A DNA stretch of 64,000 nucleotides from Volvox africanus (GCA_030268105.1 BSDZ01000016.1:1991501-2055500), one strand, 5' to 3'; counted from the first letter of the stretch, positions 52,701-61,262 are shown. Numbers and translations: made by a program. The notes: a model not told the origin generated them from the letters alone.

Positions 52701-54793
52701 GCGATTGTTTATTTGTAAATCAACATGAAACAGCTATGCTGGTTTACACACATTTGCAGCATGTTCATAACTCCTGCTATATCTTTCATCATTCAACGGA
52801 CTCAGCCAATTACTGACTGGGCTAATTAGGTCTGACGACAGGCCACTCCGACCTAATTAGGCATACTTAGCTAGACCTTAATTAGCCCATCCAATAGTTG
52901 GCAGGGGGATGGCATGTACTCCAGTTCTACATCCACATCTACTACCCACTCCTAATCACGTCTACAAGTGGCATAGTCCCTTACTTTTCCTTTGCATGCA
53001 TTATTATTCCTCCTCAACGCATTTACACTGCTGTACGTGCTGCATTAGTAATGAATTTCCACCCCAAACATTAATAGATGCAACATACTGATAGTTTTTC
53101 CGTTTTAAGGAATAATTCACTAGTGAATTGCAATACAAGCGACCTGCTATGCTGGTCACATTTACACTCGCTCATGCCTTCGTGCAGGTCCACCACCACC
53201 ACCGCCCTCACCACCGAGTACAGGACTCTTTATCCAGAGGATAGAAGCCGAGGCAAACCTCAACCCAGAATATTATTGGAATGTGTACCGGGTCATGCTG
53301 CTCGTCAACTCATCTGCTGACGGCCGTACTGGAGCCCCCGTGTGGGCGCCTCTGTGCGCCTCAGACGCCGATGTTCAGCCAGAACTTCGAAATGATTCAG
53401 TGGCCGAGGTTGCATGTCACCAGGTAGGAGGGCGGTTAGTTGTAGCACTGCGCCGGCCATGTGCCATACTCTATGACTACATAATCAGGATTAGCTGGTC
53501 TACGACAGATGTGCGTATGTGCCTGTGCAGTAGCGTGTCGTTTGCACGCATTAAAGTTAGTCTTTCTGAGAAGTTCAATCAAATCCTCCAGAATGTCTCT
53601 TCTCAGTCATAGACGTGGGACATCGGGAGGCGCCCCGTCCTCTATCTTCCCCCACCAGTGGTGAGCGTTCAACGGATGGATCAGCCCCATGTCCACTATC
53701 ACCCTCACTCACACAGGAGAATAACTGGTTCGCCAGCTATGGATACCATATGGTCGCTTATCAAGGAGATCCCCTGCGTATTCCAGATGGCAAGTCGGGC
53801 GGGGGTAGTGTGAACTTAGGGGTAAAATCCGCATCGACATCACGCGCTAGTGCACATTATGTTATAGCTAATAATGCCCTCGCGCACAGCATCCCCAGCC
53901 ACCCGCATCCCCCAGGTTTTATGTGTGCCGTCAATAAGTTTAAGCGAGGCGTTGTGAGGCTATACCGTGCGTCTTGTGTGAGCATCACATACAGTAATGG
54001 CTGCAGTGAAAACAACTCTACTTCTTACTTGCCAATTAATAAGGTCACTATTACACCAGAGCGTGTAGACAGTCTGGCAGCATTTGTTTTTGGTCAGTGT
54101 CGGCGGTGGTAGAAAATAGCTAGATCGTCGCACAGCAATGGAGTAGAAAGGGGTAGGTAGGTGTGAATGTACGTGATATGCCTGTATAGTGATATAATAC
54201 TGTACATGTGCCCCATCTAGTTTTGGAAGTCAACAAAATATTATGCATCCATGCATGTCGTTCCTATCAGGAAGGATTTCTTTCCTTTTGTAAATTCCAG
54301 ATTTAGTAATACTTGGAGTTGAGCGGCACGGTTTACTACGTTCTTTACCAGCATGTCCTTCAATGGTATGCAAATTATCTAGATCCAATGGAAGGTAGCA
54401 TGCATGCACTCATGCTGTTGATGGGCACCTGCCGTTGATAACAATGCAGTCCCGCTGGCACCATCTGATGGCACGGAGCCCGCCTTCGACCCTTCAAAGT
54501 ATACCCACTGGGTCACTGTGGTGGGTGGCGACACCAAAAATGTGCGAATGGTACAAGAACTGGCGCTTCAGGTGGGAGTCATACCTAATATATTATATTA
54601 TTTTATAAATTACCACCAGGCAACTCTTGTTTTCTGATGTACATATACGGTCCCCTTCCCATCCATTCTGCTGAGTTAGTTACCGATTCTGACTTTTATC
54701 GACATTGCCTGCTGTTAACCTTCGCAACAGGTGACAACGAGTCCTTGTCCAAGCGGCTACTTGTACAGTACTATTTGTCGTGAAATCATGTAA
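34259..54793 (+). CDS. Secreted SRCR-like, proline-rich protein; 11 predicted exons over 20.5 kb
   Basis: Hand-built model, about 459 residues. Exons: 34259-34352, 34571-34780, 34952-35121, 35766-35851, 36398-36486, 37715-37759, 53188-53423, 53717-53804, 53916-54092, 54450-54571, 54731-54793. All introns are GT-AG and every phase agrees across eleven exons, including across the 15.4-kb intron 6. Residues 1-35 form a signal peptide. Residues 36-101 are a Ser/Pro/Lys-rich hinge. Exons 3-5 match the SRCR pattern (VRLVRAQRTKGRAVGRLQV, WAPLCDDYS, FCNQMNFMYG, GYLTCMGES). Exon 6 and the start of exon 7 form a second Pro hinge, and exons 7-8 a second SRCR-like unit. The C-terminus (exons 9-11) is not recognised. 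Extracellular or cell-wall binding is inferred from family. Weakest points: donor GTAGTG of exon 8, donor GTCAGT of exon 9 (reading through gives a stop at 54110) and an NAGNAG choice at exon 2. Confidence 0.68.
34886..34939 (+). repeat. Short degenerate tandem repeat in intron 2
   Basis: Three imperfect copies of an ~18-base unit around GAACCGAGCCGTA lie between exons 2 and 3, and a GCCGAGCCGTAGG echo occurs inside exon 3. Confidence 0.55.
35684..35745 (+). repeat. TA/TG microsatellite in intron 3
   Basis: Runs of TATATG, (TG)n and TGCG/TGTA steps just before the acceptor of exon 4. Simple-sequence DNA. Confidence 0.75.
38659..39068 (-). repeat. 3' LTR of the C element (410 bp)
   Basis: Plus strand starts TGTAGTATATGGTACCC and ends GGATACAACA. 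Matches 45110-45510 (TGTTGTATATGGTACCC...). Followed by the polypurine tract (minus strand GAGGGGGAACAAT) at 39069-39084 and a shortened version of the hairpin. Confidence 0.85.
39138..40704 (-). pseudogene. C-element integrase and chromodomain, broken
   Basis: Pieces in order on the minus strand: end of RNase H with FNFDWEYLSG (40513-40704), HHCC region and integrase core (39693-40457, with HPGCTRLLELL, MDFIVALPK, SDRGTQFAS and ELVNRVLGDM), then the C-terminal domain and chromodomain (39138-39662, [20 protein letters not shown]). A stop at 39692 and frameshifts near 40490 and 40530 break it. The terminal block is still open, which suggests moderate age. Confidence 0.87.
40824..40842 (+). repeat. 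Interstitial telomere-like sequence at an RNase H deletion
   Basis: TTAGGGTTTTAGGGTTTTT sits where about 150 bases of RNase H are missing relative to the B element (1867-2007). The unit TTTTAGGG is the telomere repeat of Chlamydomonas. Only about two units are present. Confidence 0.6.
40960..42497 (-). pseudogene. C-element protease and reverse transcriptase
   Basis: A 413-codon open frame (40960-42201) carries the protease C-terminal part and RT, with YLDD intact ([13 protein letters not shown]) and [20 protein letters not shown]. The protease active site is in the preceding frame (42222-42497): [11 protein letters not shown], with Ser in place of the Thr seen in B. A frameshift near 42215 separates the two. 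Confidence 0.86.
42517..42786. other. AT-rich insertion inside C pol, carrying a 46-codon ORF
   Basis: About 270 bases interrupt the region between gag and the protease active site; the pol alignment resumes on both sides (minus-strand IDVWFAAPKSVQG to the right, GLPETEP to the left). On the plus strand, 42655-42795 encodes MSNCKNCNSAKIIKNG and continues 30 residues to a stop; the last codons lie past the insertion edge. The CxxC and NG pattern resembles the start of zinc-ribbon IS1-type transposase proteins, but the expected second cysteine pair is absent. Confidence 0.45.
42813..43337 (-). pseudogene. C-element pol N-terminal part, in frame after the gag UAG
   Basis: Follows directly in frame from the gag UAG at 43338-43340 with no further stop until 42813. 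The segment includes FNPGTALFNSLD, the counterpart of [12 protein letters not shown] in family B. It is the linker ahead of the protease. Confidence 0.8.
43338..44691 (-). pseudogene. C-element gag, frameshifted
   Basis: N-terminal helical region (44293-44691, SLVNAVSALVANTLQF), capsid part in two frames (near 44181-44399 ISVPELNISL; 43846-44220 INWTNTRDSYTSEELLEALL), then a basic tail and zinc knuckle CLRCGSDQHRVDSC (canonical CCHC) before the UAG stop. Frameshifts near 44230 and 43900 disable it. Confidence 0.82.
45089..45106 (-). other. Primer-binding site of the C element
   Basis: Minus strand TGGTATCGAGACTGTTCC three bases inside the LTR. It shares the 12-base TGGTATCGAGAC core with families A and B, then diverges. 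Confidence 0.75.
45110..45510 (-). repeat. 5' LTR of the C element, split by the A element
   Basis: TGTTGTATATGG to GGATACAA; the last two bases CA lie at 52499-52500 beyond the A element. Confidence 0.86.
45511..46325 (-). repeat. 3' LTR of the A element (815 bp)
   Basis: Plus strand TGTTGTATCC to GGCGTACAACA. Contains AAGTAC/GTACTT, the perfect palindrome CCGAATATCGATATTCGG, TAATAATA/TATTATTA and ATATACTCGAGTATAT. Followed by polypurine tract (minus-strand GGAGGGGGGATAGT). Confidence 0.93.
46385..47623 (-). pseudogene. A-element integrase and chromodomain, broken
   Basis: Minus-strand pieces: [14 protein letters not shown] and MDFVVALPK (47216-47602), a frameshift near 47275 in the SDRG block, then a 46750-47010 block (WRELEINIPAAKIF) and 46526-46756 ([10 protein letters not shown] to WIAGKQK). 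The chromodomain is partly spoiled: a stop near 46527 and loss of bases in the NSWEP region (46460-46480). Confidence 0.87.
47624..49189 (-). CDS. A-element reverse transcriptase and RNase H, still open
   Basis: 521 codons without a stop. [40 protein letters not shown] (Tyr to Cys in the usual CIDYRGL), [13 protein letters not shown] catalytic site. RNase [52 protein letters not shown], and the start of the HHCC domain (HPGSTRLAEL). Part of a defective pol, since both sides are frameshifted. Confidence 0.88.
   Translation of the reverse strand: MCPSTTRFTTYAQVKPVKVERTKRQVRDLLAKGMVRPSTSPYSATILFVGKKDGTLRMCIDCWGLNATTNENRYPLPRVDDLLGKLKGSACFSSIDLQQGYNQIHIAASDIPKTAFQTPFGHFEYTVLSFGLTNAPATFQAVMDRMFRPYIDRFVVCYLDDILIYSKAREEHLKHLELVLEVMKREQLFAKRAKCFWAQPQVEYLGHIVSATGIRMDPRKVAVVREWPAPQNLTELHQFLGLTNYFRKFIKNYSIIVAPLTNLTKKGGFASLEAWTPACQWAFKELKRIVADDVTLSFPDYSLPFRVEVVSDASLHGSGAVLLQEGRPIAFTSLKFSGAETQYTTGEQELLAALHALKEWHCYLEGHPFMLKTDHKPLTFLQSVPTLNRRQARWIEYLSHFDCTWEYIAGRINIADALSRHPSLHAAILAAPVTRSRSQEVPIAADLTQRLKMAYQADPWFALPSNVEYLHKRNDLWQRKDGSITQIVVWYDDALRYDILARFHEDLLAGHPGSTRLAELV
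49146..50260 (-). pseudogene. A-element protease and pol N-terminus, broken
   Basis: Protease motif reads LEDTSASDDFIS (49647-50021); family B has DTGAS, so the invariant Gly is replaced by Ser and the enzyme should be dead. A frameshift near 49640 joins it to VNFDLAAIVSGNQEPKLIGRKE. The upstream linker is at 50063-50260. The gag-pol boundary near 50310-50330 still shows a degenerate AAAGTAGGGGGATGCCTGG. Confidence 0.82.
50574..51186 (-). pseudogene. A-element gag, 3' deleted
   Basis: Start MMAGHDDPSFVGL (51186), frameshift near 50960, then capsid motif LFVGNTLEGIAKTWYDQ and FDELTVTLLARF. It ends with a stop at 50574. About half of Gag, including any zinc knuckle, is missing between 50340 and 50574 compared with family B. 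Confidence 0.85.
51659..51674 (-). other. Primer-binding site of the A element
   Basis: Minus strand TGGTATCGAGACCAGG, four bases inside the 5' LTR. Confidence 0.75.
51679..52493 (-). repeat. 5' LTR of the A element (815 bp)
   Basis: Same ends and palindromes as 45511-46325, with only a few substitutions visible. Confidence 0.93.
52501..53187 (+). other. Distal part of intron 6 of the SRCR-like gene
   Basis: Begins with the target duplication GATGT and ends in a pyrimidine-containing tract and CAG at 53185-53187. It contains a local inverted cluster of GGCTAATTAG/CTAATTAGG words (about 52820-52895). No coding exon seen. Confidence 0.5.
53188..54793 (+). CDS. SRCR-like gene, exons 7-11: second hinge, second SRCR-like unit, C-terminus
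   Basis: Exon 7 begins SPPPPPSPPSTG and continues into YRVMLLVNSSADGRTG, WAPLCASDADV and VAEVACHQ, the first half of an SRCR-like unit. Exon 8 (NNWFASYGYHMVAYQGD) supplies the aromatic/Gly second half, at the same exon border as between exons 3 and 4. Exons 8 and 9 lie in the same frame with an open 111-base interval between them, so the interval may be retained. Exon 10 gives THWVTVVGGDTKNVRM and exon 11 the ending CPSGYLYSTICREIM. TGTAA, the volvocine polyadenylation word, overlaps the stop (54789) and recurs at 54795. Confidence 0.65.
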
Positions 54794-54996
54794 ATGTAAT
54801 GTCAGCTGCCAGGGCCACCCATATGCTATTCGAGTTGCGTGGCGATGGAGCCTTCCCAAGCCCCATTCCATTTATACCAACCAGCAATTTCTTAGTTGCT
54901 TAGTTTGGCCGGTGGTTTGTTGATGGGCCTTATTTCGTGGTGAGGGCTTCCCTCGGAAGGAGTAGATGGACTCTGTCGCTCTCCTCGACTCAGCTG
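54794..54996. other. Presumed 3' UTR and flank of the SRCR-like gene
   Basis: No further coding signal. Ends at the start of repeat R. Confidence 0.4.
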
Positions 54997-55248
54997 TGGT
55001 GAATCCTTTCTGTGCTGGCTTATCTGCATGCTCATGTATGTTTAGCTTGCTGATCCCTGCCTCAAACCCCTAGATGACATAATTCGTGGGCTCAACTAAA
55101 TTCCTGGGTACAGGTCAGAGCTGGATGATTACGTAGGTCTGATTAGCCAGAGGTATGTAATGGGAATACACTACCAAGGATCTCTGCTTATTAAGACAGT
55201 GTCATCCATCTTAACGATGGCAATCACTGAACGAGTAGGGCAACCTAT
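54997..55248. repeat. Dispersed 252-bp repeat R, copy 2
   Basis: Second copy of the 28596-28847 sequence, same orientation, same ends (TGGTGAATCC ... GGGCAACCTAT). Low divergence suggests recent spread or duplication. Confidence 0.75.
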
Positions 55249-55393
55249 CACTATAACAACAGATTCGTGCGTTAGGCTCGCGTTAGGGTGCGTATATGTG
55301 CGTAAGGCTGCGTTTTGTGCGTTCGAATTTGCGTTGGCCTAACGCAAGCCTAATGCATCATATAGAAAACTTGACAGAACGTCTGTTATAGTG
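55249..55393. repeat. Possible MITE with CACTA-like inverted ends
   Basis: Ends CACTATAACAACAG (55249-55262) and CTGTTATAGTG (55383-55393) are inverted repeats apart from a short indel, enclosing about 120 bases rich in GCGTTAG. No target duplication was found, so this is tentative. Confidence 0.4.
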
Positions 55394-55570
55394 CGTCGTT
55401 TTCAAGTCCGTTTAAATGAAAGCAATATTTATAATGAGTATATAAGTTACCTGTAATTTTTGTTACGTTTTGTGGTACTCTAAAATCGTGGGCTTGCGTA
55501 TGTTCGCGCGCTGATCGCAAACCTAACGCACGCGTTAGCTTAATGCAAACAGGTTGCGTATATCTTGCGT

Positions 55571-55594
55571 ACAGTGCGTTACCAGACGCACTGT
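55571..55594. repeat. Hairpin in GCGTTA-rich DNA
   Basis: ACAGTGCGT-TACCAG-ACGCACTGT, nine perfect pairs. It lies in a GCGTTA/TAACGC-rich tract (55260-55610) like that at 9555-9790. Confidence 0.6.
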
Positions 55595-56827
55595 AACGCA
55601 CTTTACACAAAGTTTATGTCGATAGTGCATAATAGTGTTCGGAGCACAGGTTGGCCGGATCTATTTACTTTGCTTACTTGCTGTTATTGTGCAGTAGCAT
55701 TGGAGACTTTGTGTATAAAATATCATGAAAGTTAGTTTCAATTTAGGATAGCGCTATGAATACTAGTCGTTGTACAAGAGATTGCTCTGGTGAACGCTTG
55801 TTAACATCGCTAAATCGCTACCATTATATAGGTTTAGAACCTGTACATGTGGCTTACTTTGTAACATAAAAATCTGAAGTGCCACACATGGCTGTTCATG
55901 GCTACCTTTCTTATAATGGAAGGCTTTCTAATTATTGAGCAGCAAGCTGCCGGAGTTAGCAAGTGTGGGTAAGGATCACGGAAATTTGGCAACAGCAAAC
56001 ACACAGTAGCCAGGAAAAAATGTTGCCAGATGGAGATCCAAACAAGGTCACCACAAGCCACAGTTACACATCGAGCAGGCCCCCAAAATTATATAGCCTT
56101 GTCCGGCAAGCATCATAGCAGCTTTGCGTAGGTGTGAAAACTGACCATGAAAACGACCATGTGTGAGACGTTCTCTATGACCCCAATGCTTCCCAAATCC
56201 AGACATATTGCAAGGCAGAATAGTTCAATCACTGCACGGGAACAAATAGTTCAACGGATTCACGCCACAATTTTCAGCACGGTTATTATTTTGTCATTGC
56301 ATCAAAGACGTCATGCACATTCCTAACCAAAATTGTTTCATGGCTCCTGAAACTCCAAGCACGTGCCATTCCTCTAGATGGTGCTGTACTGAGGGCTGCC
56401 CAGAACCCTGGCCTTCCATCCCATCCCGCTGGCCCTGGCTCCCAGGTACCGGTGCAACAAAATCATACTCTCCGATGTGCTATCCATGTCCATCATGAAC
56501 TTCAGAAGTCTGCGAGTTCTCCTATTGTGCCTGTATGCGTGTTGAGGGCTGACAACCCTTCTAGTATTGTGTCGCTACTTCGTCAACCAGTTAGGCACTT
56601 TTCCGAAGGCGGCCATGCATTTCCTCGTGCAAGAGCCTATAGTTCACCTTGAAACCGTTGAGCGGTATTGCCCTATCACAACGCCCAACACTGTGATGAG
56701 AATGAAACAGAAGAACCAATGAGGATCCACACTAAATATTCTGTTACATATACATCAACCAAAACAGGGGCATATGTTGTGAAACTCACGTCGCATCAGT
56801 TGTGAAAAGGTCCAGTTCAGCACAATG
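55595..56827. other. Non-coding stretch, nothing recognised
   Basis: Only short ORFs without family resemblance and no consistent splice pattern. Confidence 0.4.
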
Positions 56828-57641
56828 TGTTGTATCCTTCCTTCTTCGATCATGCACTGAATCTGCGCGTCTGAGTGTTAGCTACATGTGCATCATGCTT
56901 ACGAACAGCAAGACGATTCAATGCGAGCAACGTGACAGCGGAAGACTTATAAATAAGAAAAGATTCAACTTACAATGACCTTCGATTGCAAAATAGAAGT
57001 CTGCCGTCAGACCCTGCGGGCAGCGTTCATGATACGGCTGGAAATGATATGCTGGAATAGCTCAGACCGATAATAATTGAGTAAAGCGTAGGTATGGGAA
57101 TTAGACTGAGTTAAGTACGTGAGTACTTAATCCAAAATAGCGTCGAGCCGACTTTTGTCTCTAGGCGGCCGTCCTCACACCTATCACTTTCGCGATACCA
57201 ATGTGCAGTACAAGTCTCACTGGATTCCGATCTCAAGTGTGAGTAACAGTGTAGCACTGTCCTAAATATCGCGTAATCCGTGATATTAATGGATGCAACG
57301 TATGCAGTGTGCAAAGGTCCGAATATTGATATTCGGTTGCCGACCCAACCATCATGATCGTCGCGTTTCTGCATACGTGTGTGGTTCATGATACGAATGA
57401 GGTAATAATATTTGAATTATTATTACTTGATCTATAATGCCATAATGGTTTCGTGCATCGATATTTGCCTCGAGTCAAACATGTTGACCAACAGCACGAT
57501 GTCGTGAATGATAATGTGACATGCTACATTAGCTAGATATATCCGAATATATCATGCTAATATGCTCACATCATGCTCAGTGATGCTCAAATGAATTGAA
57601 GCCTACTTCAGCATGGACAGTGATCGAACCGGCGTACAACA
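56828..57641 (-). repeat. Solo A-family LTR (814 bp) with target duplication CAATG
   Basis: Plus strand TGTTGTATCCTTCC to GGCGTACAACA. Flanked by CAATG at 56823-56827 and 57642-57646. A solo LTR with intact duplication shows that an A element inserted here and was removed by LTR-LTR recombination. Confidence 0.92.
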
Positions 57642-58915
57642 CAATGCTGGACAAGCGACTTGTCCAAGTTCTATGCGTTCGATCTATTGTAACTAATCTA
57701 TTATTATGCAATTATGTTATCTGTCATAAAAGCCAAATTACGACAACTCAGTTTTGCTCTTTCTGGCGCTTCTGCGCCATTCGCCCTGTTACACAAGCCA
57801 CAAAGACACACCAAATTCAGGGTGAGCAATAGATTTTACAAACAGCTAAATAAGCATTTCAGCTTCAGAAAACATATAGCGTCTTGGCAATAAGGTCGTA
57901 CGTAAGACCCTTCACATTCACGATTCAGACGCAATTCTGTCCTGAAAAAGTGTCTAACTAAAATCCTAATTAATACAGAATGAGATGGGAAGAGTCTGAC
58001 CGAATATCACAACAGCATACAGAGTAGCGTAAGAGGCAACAGCAATACCAAAAGTGATGCCACAGAAAAAGTCTAATAAAAGGAGTGGTATGAGCATGTA
58101 ACAATATACAGTAACATAGCAGGATGAGACTGTTTTTTCTTGAAGAACTGAAATCTGACATGGGAAACGACTCCATTGTATGGAGTGGTACAGGCAGCAT
58201 TCATGCATGTGAAGTACGAAGTAATAAAGTGGAACAAAGTACGAAGTATTGGAATGTGAGCAACACTCATATAAGAAAGAATGTCAGAGCAAGCAATACG
58301 GCCCACGAGGGGCCGGGCGCTTTGCTGACTTCAACAGTATGTCCGCGTAATTCATACTTAAAGTAAATTGCCCAATAACGAATGATAGACGTGCATAGTA
58401 AATTACATGTATATGCACAAAAAGCTTATTATACATGCATGTACATGAAGTAGTTGGATACAGCCTCATCATCATACTTCCAGGAGCTTTATAATAAGAA
58501 AATGATTAGGATTTCTCAAATTTTGTTATGACGTTCCTCATGAACTTGTTCACTAACTTCTACGACAACCAGCCATTACATGCCGCAAATAGCTAGCCAC
58601 ATGCAAATAGCTAATTAAATTTTTACTGTAGGACGATGGCAGTCATCAATATTCTTGTAAAACAACGTTCTTTATTGCTGTTGCACCTTGTATATATGTT
58701 AACATTTAAAGGCTAGTGCACAGCATAACTTCTATAGCAGTTGCTCTTGCATGCTTCACGGGTGGCATTCGATGTACATATACATATACAGAATGTTGCA
58801 ATGCAGTGTTACGAAGCATTATTGCTTACATGGGATTGATTGGCAGCTGCACAACCCTGGACGCAGTACTGAAGCACTACTCTTCACTTTTTAGATGTAC
58901 GTACGGCCAATTGCT
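57642..58915. other. Non-coding stretch, nothing recognised
   Basis: AT-rich, no gene, RNA or repeat supported. Confidence 0.4.
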
Positions 58916-59518
58916 TGTTGTACACCGGTTCAATCACCGTTTATACCGAAGTAGGCTGCAATCCATTCAAGCACTATTGAGCATGATATAAACATATTAG
59001 CATGATATATTCGATTATATCTAGCTAATCAGGCACATTGCATTATCATCTACAACATCGCGCTGTCAGTCAACATGTTTGACTCAAGGCTGATAATTAA
59101 TGCATGATCTATCTGTTGGCATAGTATCTCACGTTATAATACTTTAAATATTATTACTCCATTTACGTCATAAACCATACGCGTATGCGAGAAGGCGACG
59201 ATCGCGATGGTTGGGTTGGCAACCAAATATCGATATTCGGACCTTCGCATATTGCATACGTTGCATCCATTAATATCACGGATTACGCGATATTTAGAAC
59301 GTTGCTATAATAGTACTCACACTTGAGATCGGAATCCAGTGAGACTTGTACTGCACATCGGTATCACAAGCATGATATGTGCGAGGACGGCCGCCTAGAG
59401 ACAAAAGTCGGCTCGATGCTACTTTGGATTAAGTACCCACGTACTTAACACAATCTAACTCTCATATATACGTTTTAATCTATTCTAGCATGCCATCTCC
59501 AGCCGGATGATGAACATT
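58916..59518 (+). repeat. A-family LTR, truncated at the bacterial junction
   Basis: Begins TGTTGTACACCGG. The LTR match runs to GGATGATGAACATTG; other copies continue CCCGCGGGGTCTGAC, but here the sequence changes to ATGAAGGCGG, the reverse strand of traG. About 210 bases of the LTR are missing. Confidence 0.88.
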
Positions 59519-60734
59519 GATGAAGGCGGAATAATGCTATTCCTTGCTCTATTGCCTGCCTCATGAATGGACTTGATTTCGCTGTTTACTACCTCAGGAT
59601 TTGAATAATCCTTACCAGGTATGGTAAATCTCGATACTGCACCGCTAACAATAGGTCTAGCTATAGCATCAGTCTCGGCCCGATGACTGTTCATCCACTG
59701 CACCGCCTGAGCCTTGTTTCTGATTTCCGGATGATTCTTCACTACTTGCTCGAGTACCTTGTCATTAACGTTACGGTCAATTGTGCCGCTATTTTGGGTA
59801 CTCCAGGTCAGATTTTGACTTATAGTATCAATCTCCTGCTGTGTACTACCTATCTGCTGACCGATCGTTTCCTGTTTGCTAATATTACTCTTAAGCGATT
59901 GACCGAGCCTGCTATCTTCACTGTTACTGACTCTATAGTCATCGTTTTTAGCTACCTGTTTAACCTCTTCCAGAGCAGTGTTAAAGGCCTCCCGCTTACT
60001 AGCCGTCATTTCATGCCTTATGTCATGGGTTTTTCCAGCTGTAGAACTGGTGCCAATATCGAGGCCAGATGCTGCTGCTCCGGGTAATTTGAGACCAACA
60101 TGAGTACTGTTTCCGCTACTGCTTGTTGTTCCGTCACTTGTCGTATCGGTAACTCCATGCTCCTTGCTAAATCCTGCTTTTAATGCCGCCAGGCTACTTG
60201 CCGATATCCCGGAAGACGTAGCGTTACCACTTGCAAAAGCCCTGGCAAAATCTACGGCTTGTTCATCAATTACAGTTGTTTGTCGATTATAGTTGTCCGT
60301 TAAATTGGCCAGTTTATTCTGACTGCTGCTTAAGCTCCCCGACAGTACACTATTAATGGACTCACTTGCCCGATAATTAGTCCCCAGGGAATCAACATGT
60401 TCGGTAATAATCTGACCGCCTCCTCCGGTAGTAGTTACCAGCAATTCACCGTCATCAATTCTACCACCGCTAATATTACTATTCGGTTCATGCTGAATTT
60501 GACCCCGAGTTTTATTGCCAAAACTTACATTAGCAAGATCAATCCTGTTATCCACGGCAGCGGCTCCAAGCCCTGCTGCTGCTCCAAAACTGGCAAGCCC
60601 CGACATTATCTGTGATCCTGAATAGGCACACGCCTTGAATATCGCCCAGGCTATTATCGGTACCATCGCTACTAACTTCTGACTTGTTGCATAACGATAG
60701 AGCACTATTTCAGAAAACCCCCCTTGACCAAATG
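59519..60734 (-). pseudogene. traG: traG C-terminal part, F-type T4SS mating-pair stabilisation protein
   Basis: About 400 codons on the minus strand from GVSFGQGGFSEIVLYRYATS through the Ala/Gly hydrophobic region (IMSGLASFGAAAGLGAAAV) to a long Ser/Thr/Asn/Gln-rich periplasmic-type domain with coiled-coil character. In F-type systems TraG is an inner-membrane protein needed for pilus assembly and mating-pair stabilisation. The true C-terminus is lost: after RARNSIIPPSS the frame enters the A LTR and uses an LTR stop at 59485, adding about ten foreign residues. The upstream end is broken by the insertion sequence. Confidence 0.83.
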
Positions 60735-61262
60735 ATACTCCTCGCAGCAGAGCTACGAGGTATCTACCCAAAAAGTTTTAACTGCTTTTGCTGAAAGGCC
60801 TTATAAGAGGGTTTGCTTGAACCTTGATTCTTTACATAATTATGTAATTTCTTCTCATCCCCGTGTTTACCAACCGTACTCATAAAATATCCCTTAGCCC
60901 AAAACTCACTACCCCATAATTGTTCTTTAAGGCTTGGATATTTTTCAAACATTTTCTTCGCCGTAATACTTTTTACTATTTGCGCTATTTTTGTAGGACT
61001 ATACATTGGAACTGATTGGAGCAAAAAATGTACATGGTCACTGTCCGTGCCTATTTCTAAAAACCTAATTTCATACCTAGCTTCAATGCCTTCGCAAATT
61101 TTACATAAATACTTATCTAATTCTTCGTTGAATATAACTTTCCTATACTTTGCTGGTGTTACTAAGTGATATATTAGTACCGTTACATTATGGCTCTTGT
61201 GTATATAACTGCTTTCTTCCATGTAACCAGTATATCACGAAGCATAGCTTCGGGGAATTAGA
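60735..61262 (-). mobile_element. IS200/IS605-type insertion sequence inside traG
   Basis: Interrupts traG between EEGLIS on one side and GVSFGQ on the other. No inverted repeats at the ends, as expected. Instead there are subterminal hairpins: CCTCGCAGC/GCTACGAGG (60740-60760, one mismatch) and CGAAGC-ATA-GCTTCG (about 61237-61251). It carries tnpA only and no tnpB. Exact ends are estimated from where the traG reading resumes. Confidence 0.78.
60764..61222 (-). CDS. tnpA: IS200/IS605-type transposase TnpA (HUH, Y1)
   Basis: 152 residues, full family length. It is a single-strand transposase that cuts and joins DNA through a tyrosine. HUH motif HVHFLLQ at about residues 63-69, preceded by DSD. 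The catalytic Tyr region is YFMSTVG... (about 117-123) followed by a helix with KLHNYVKNQG. N-terminal YHLVTPAKYRKVIF is typical. Open and apparently intact, in contrast to the broken traG around it. Start ATG at 61222. The stop at 60764 lies just inside one end hairpin. Confidence 0.93.
   Translation of the reverse strand: MEESSYIHKSHNVTVLIYHLVTPAKYRKVIFNEELDKYLCKICEGIEARYEIRFLEIGTDSDHVHFLLQSVPMYSPTKIAQIVKSITAKKMFEKYPSLKEQLWGSEFWAKGYFMSTVGKHGDEKKLHNYVKNQGSSKPSYKAFQQKQLKLFG

Noticed and set aside
53424..53612. Extension of exon 7 past the GTAGGA donor
   Set aside because: The frame stays open to 53612, but splicing to 53717 keeps phase and restores the aromatic/Gly second half of the SRCR-like unit.
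53615..54112. Single-exon gene of 165 codons
   Set aside because: Its 5' third is low-complexity and its open frame is explained by exons 8 and 9 plus an in-frame interval; kept as an alternative ending only.
56313..56652. Small Cys/Pro-rich ORFs
   Set aside because: No family match, no splice support, composition of random AT/GC-mixed DNA.
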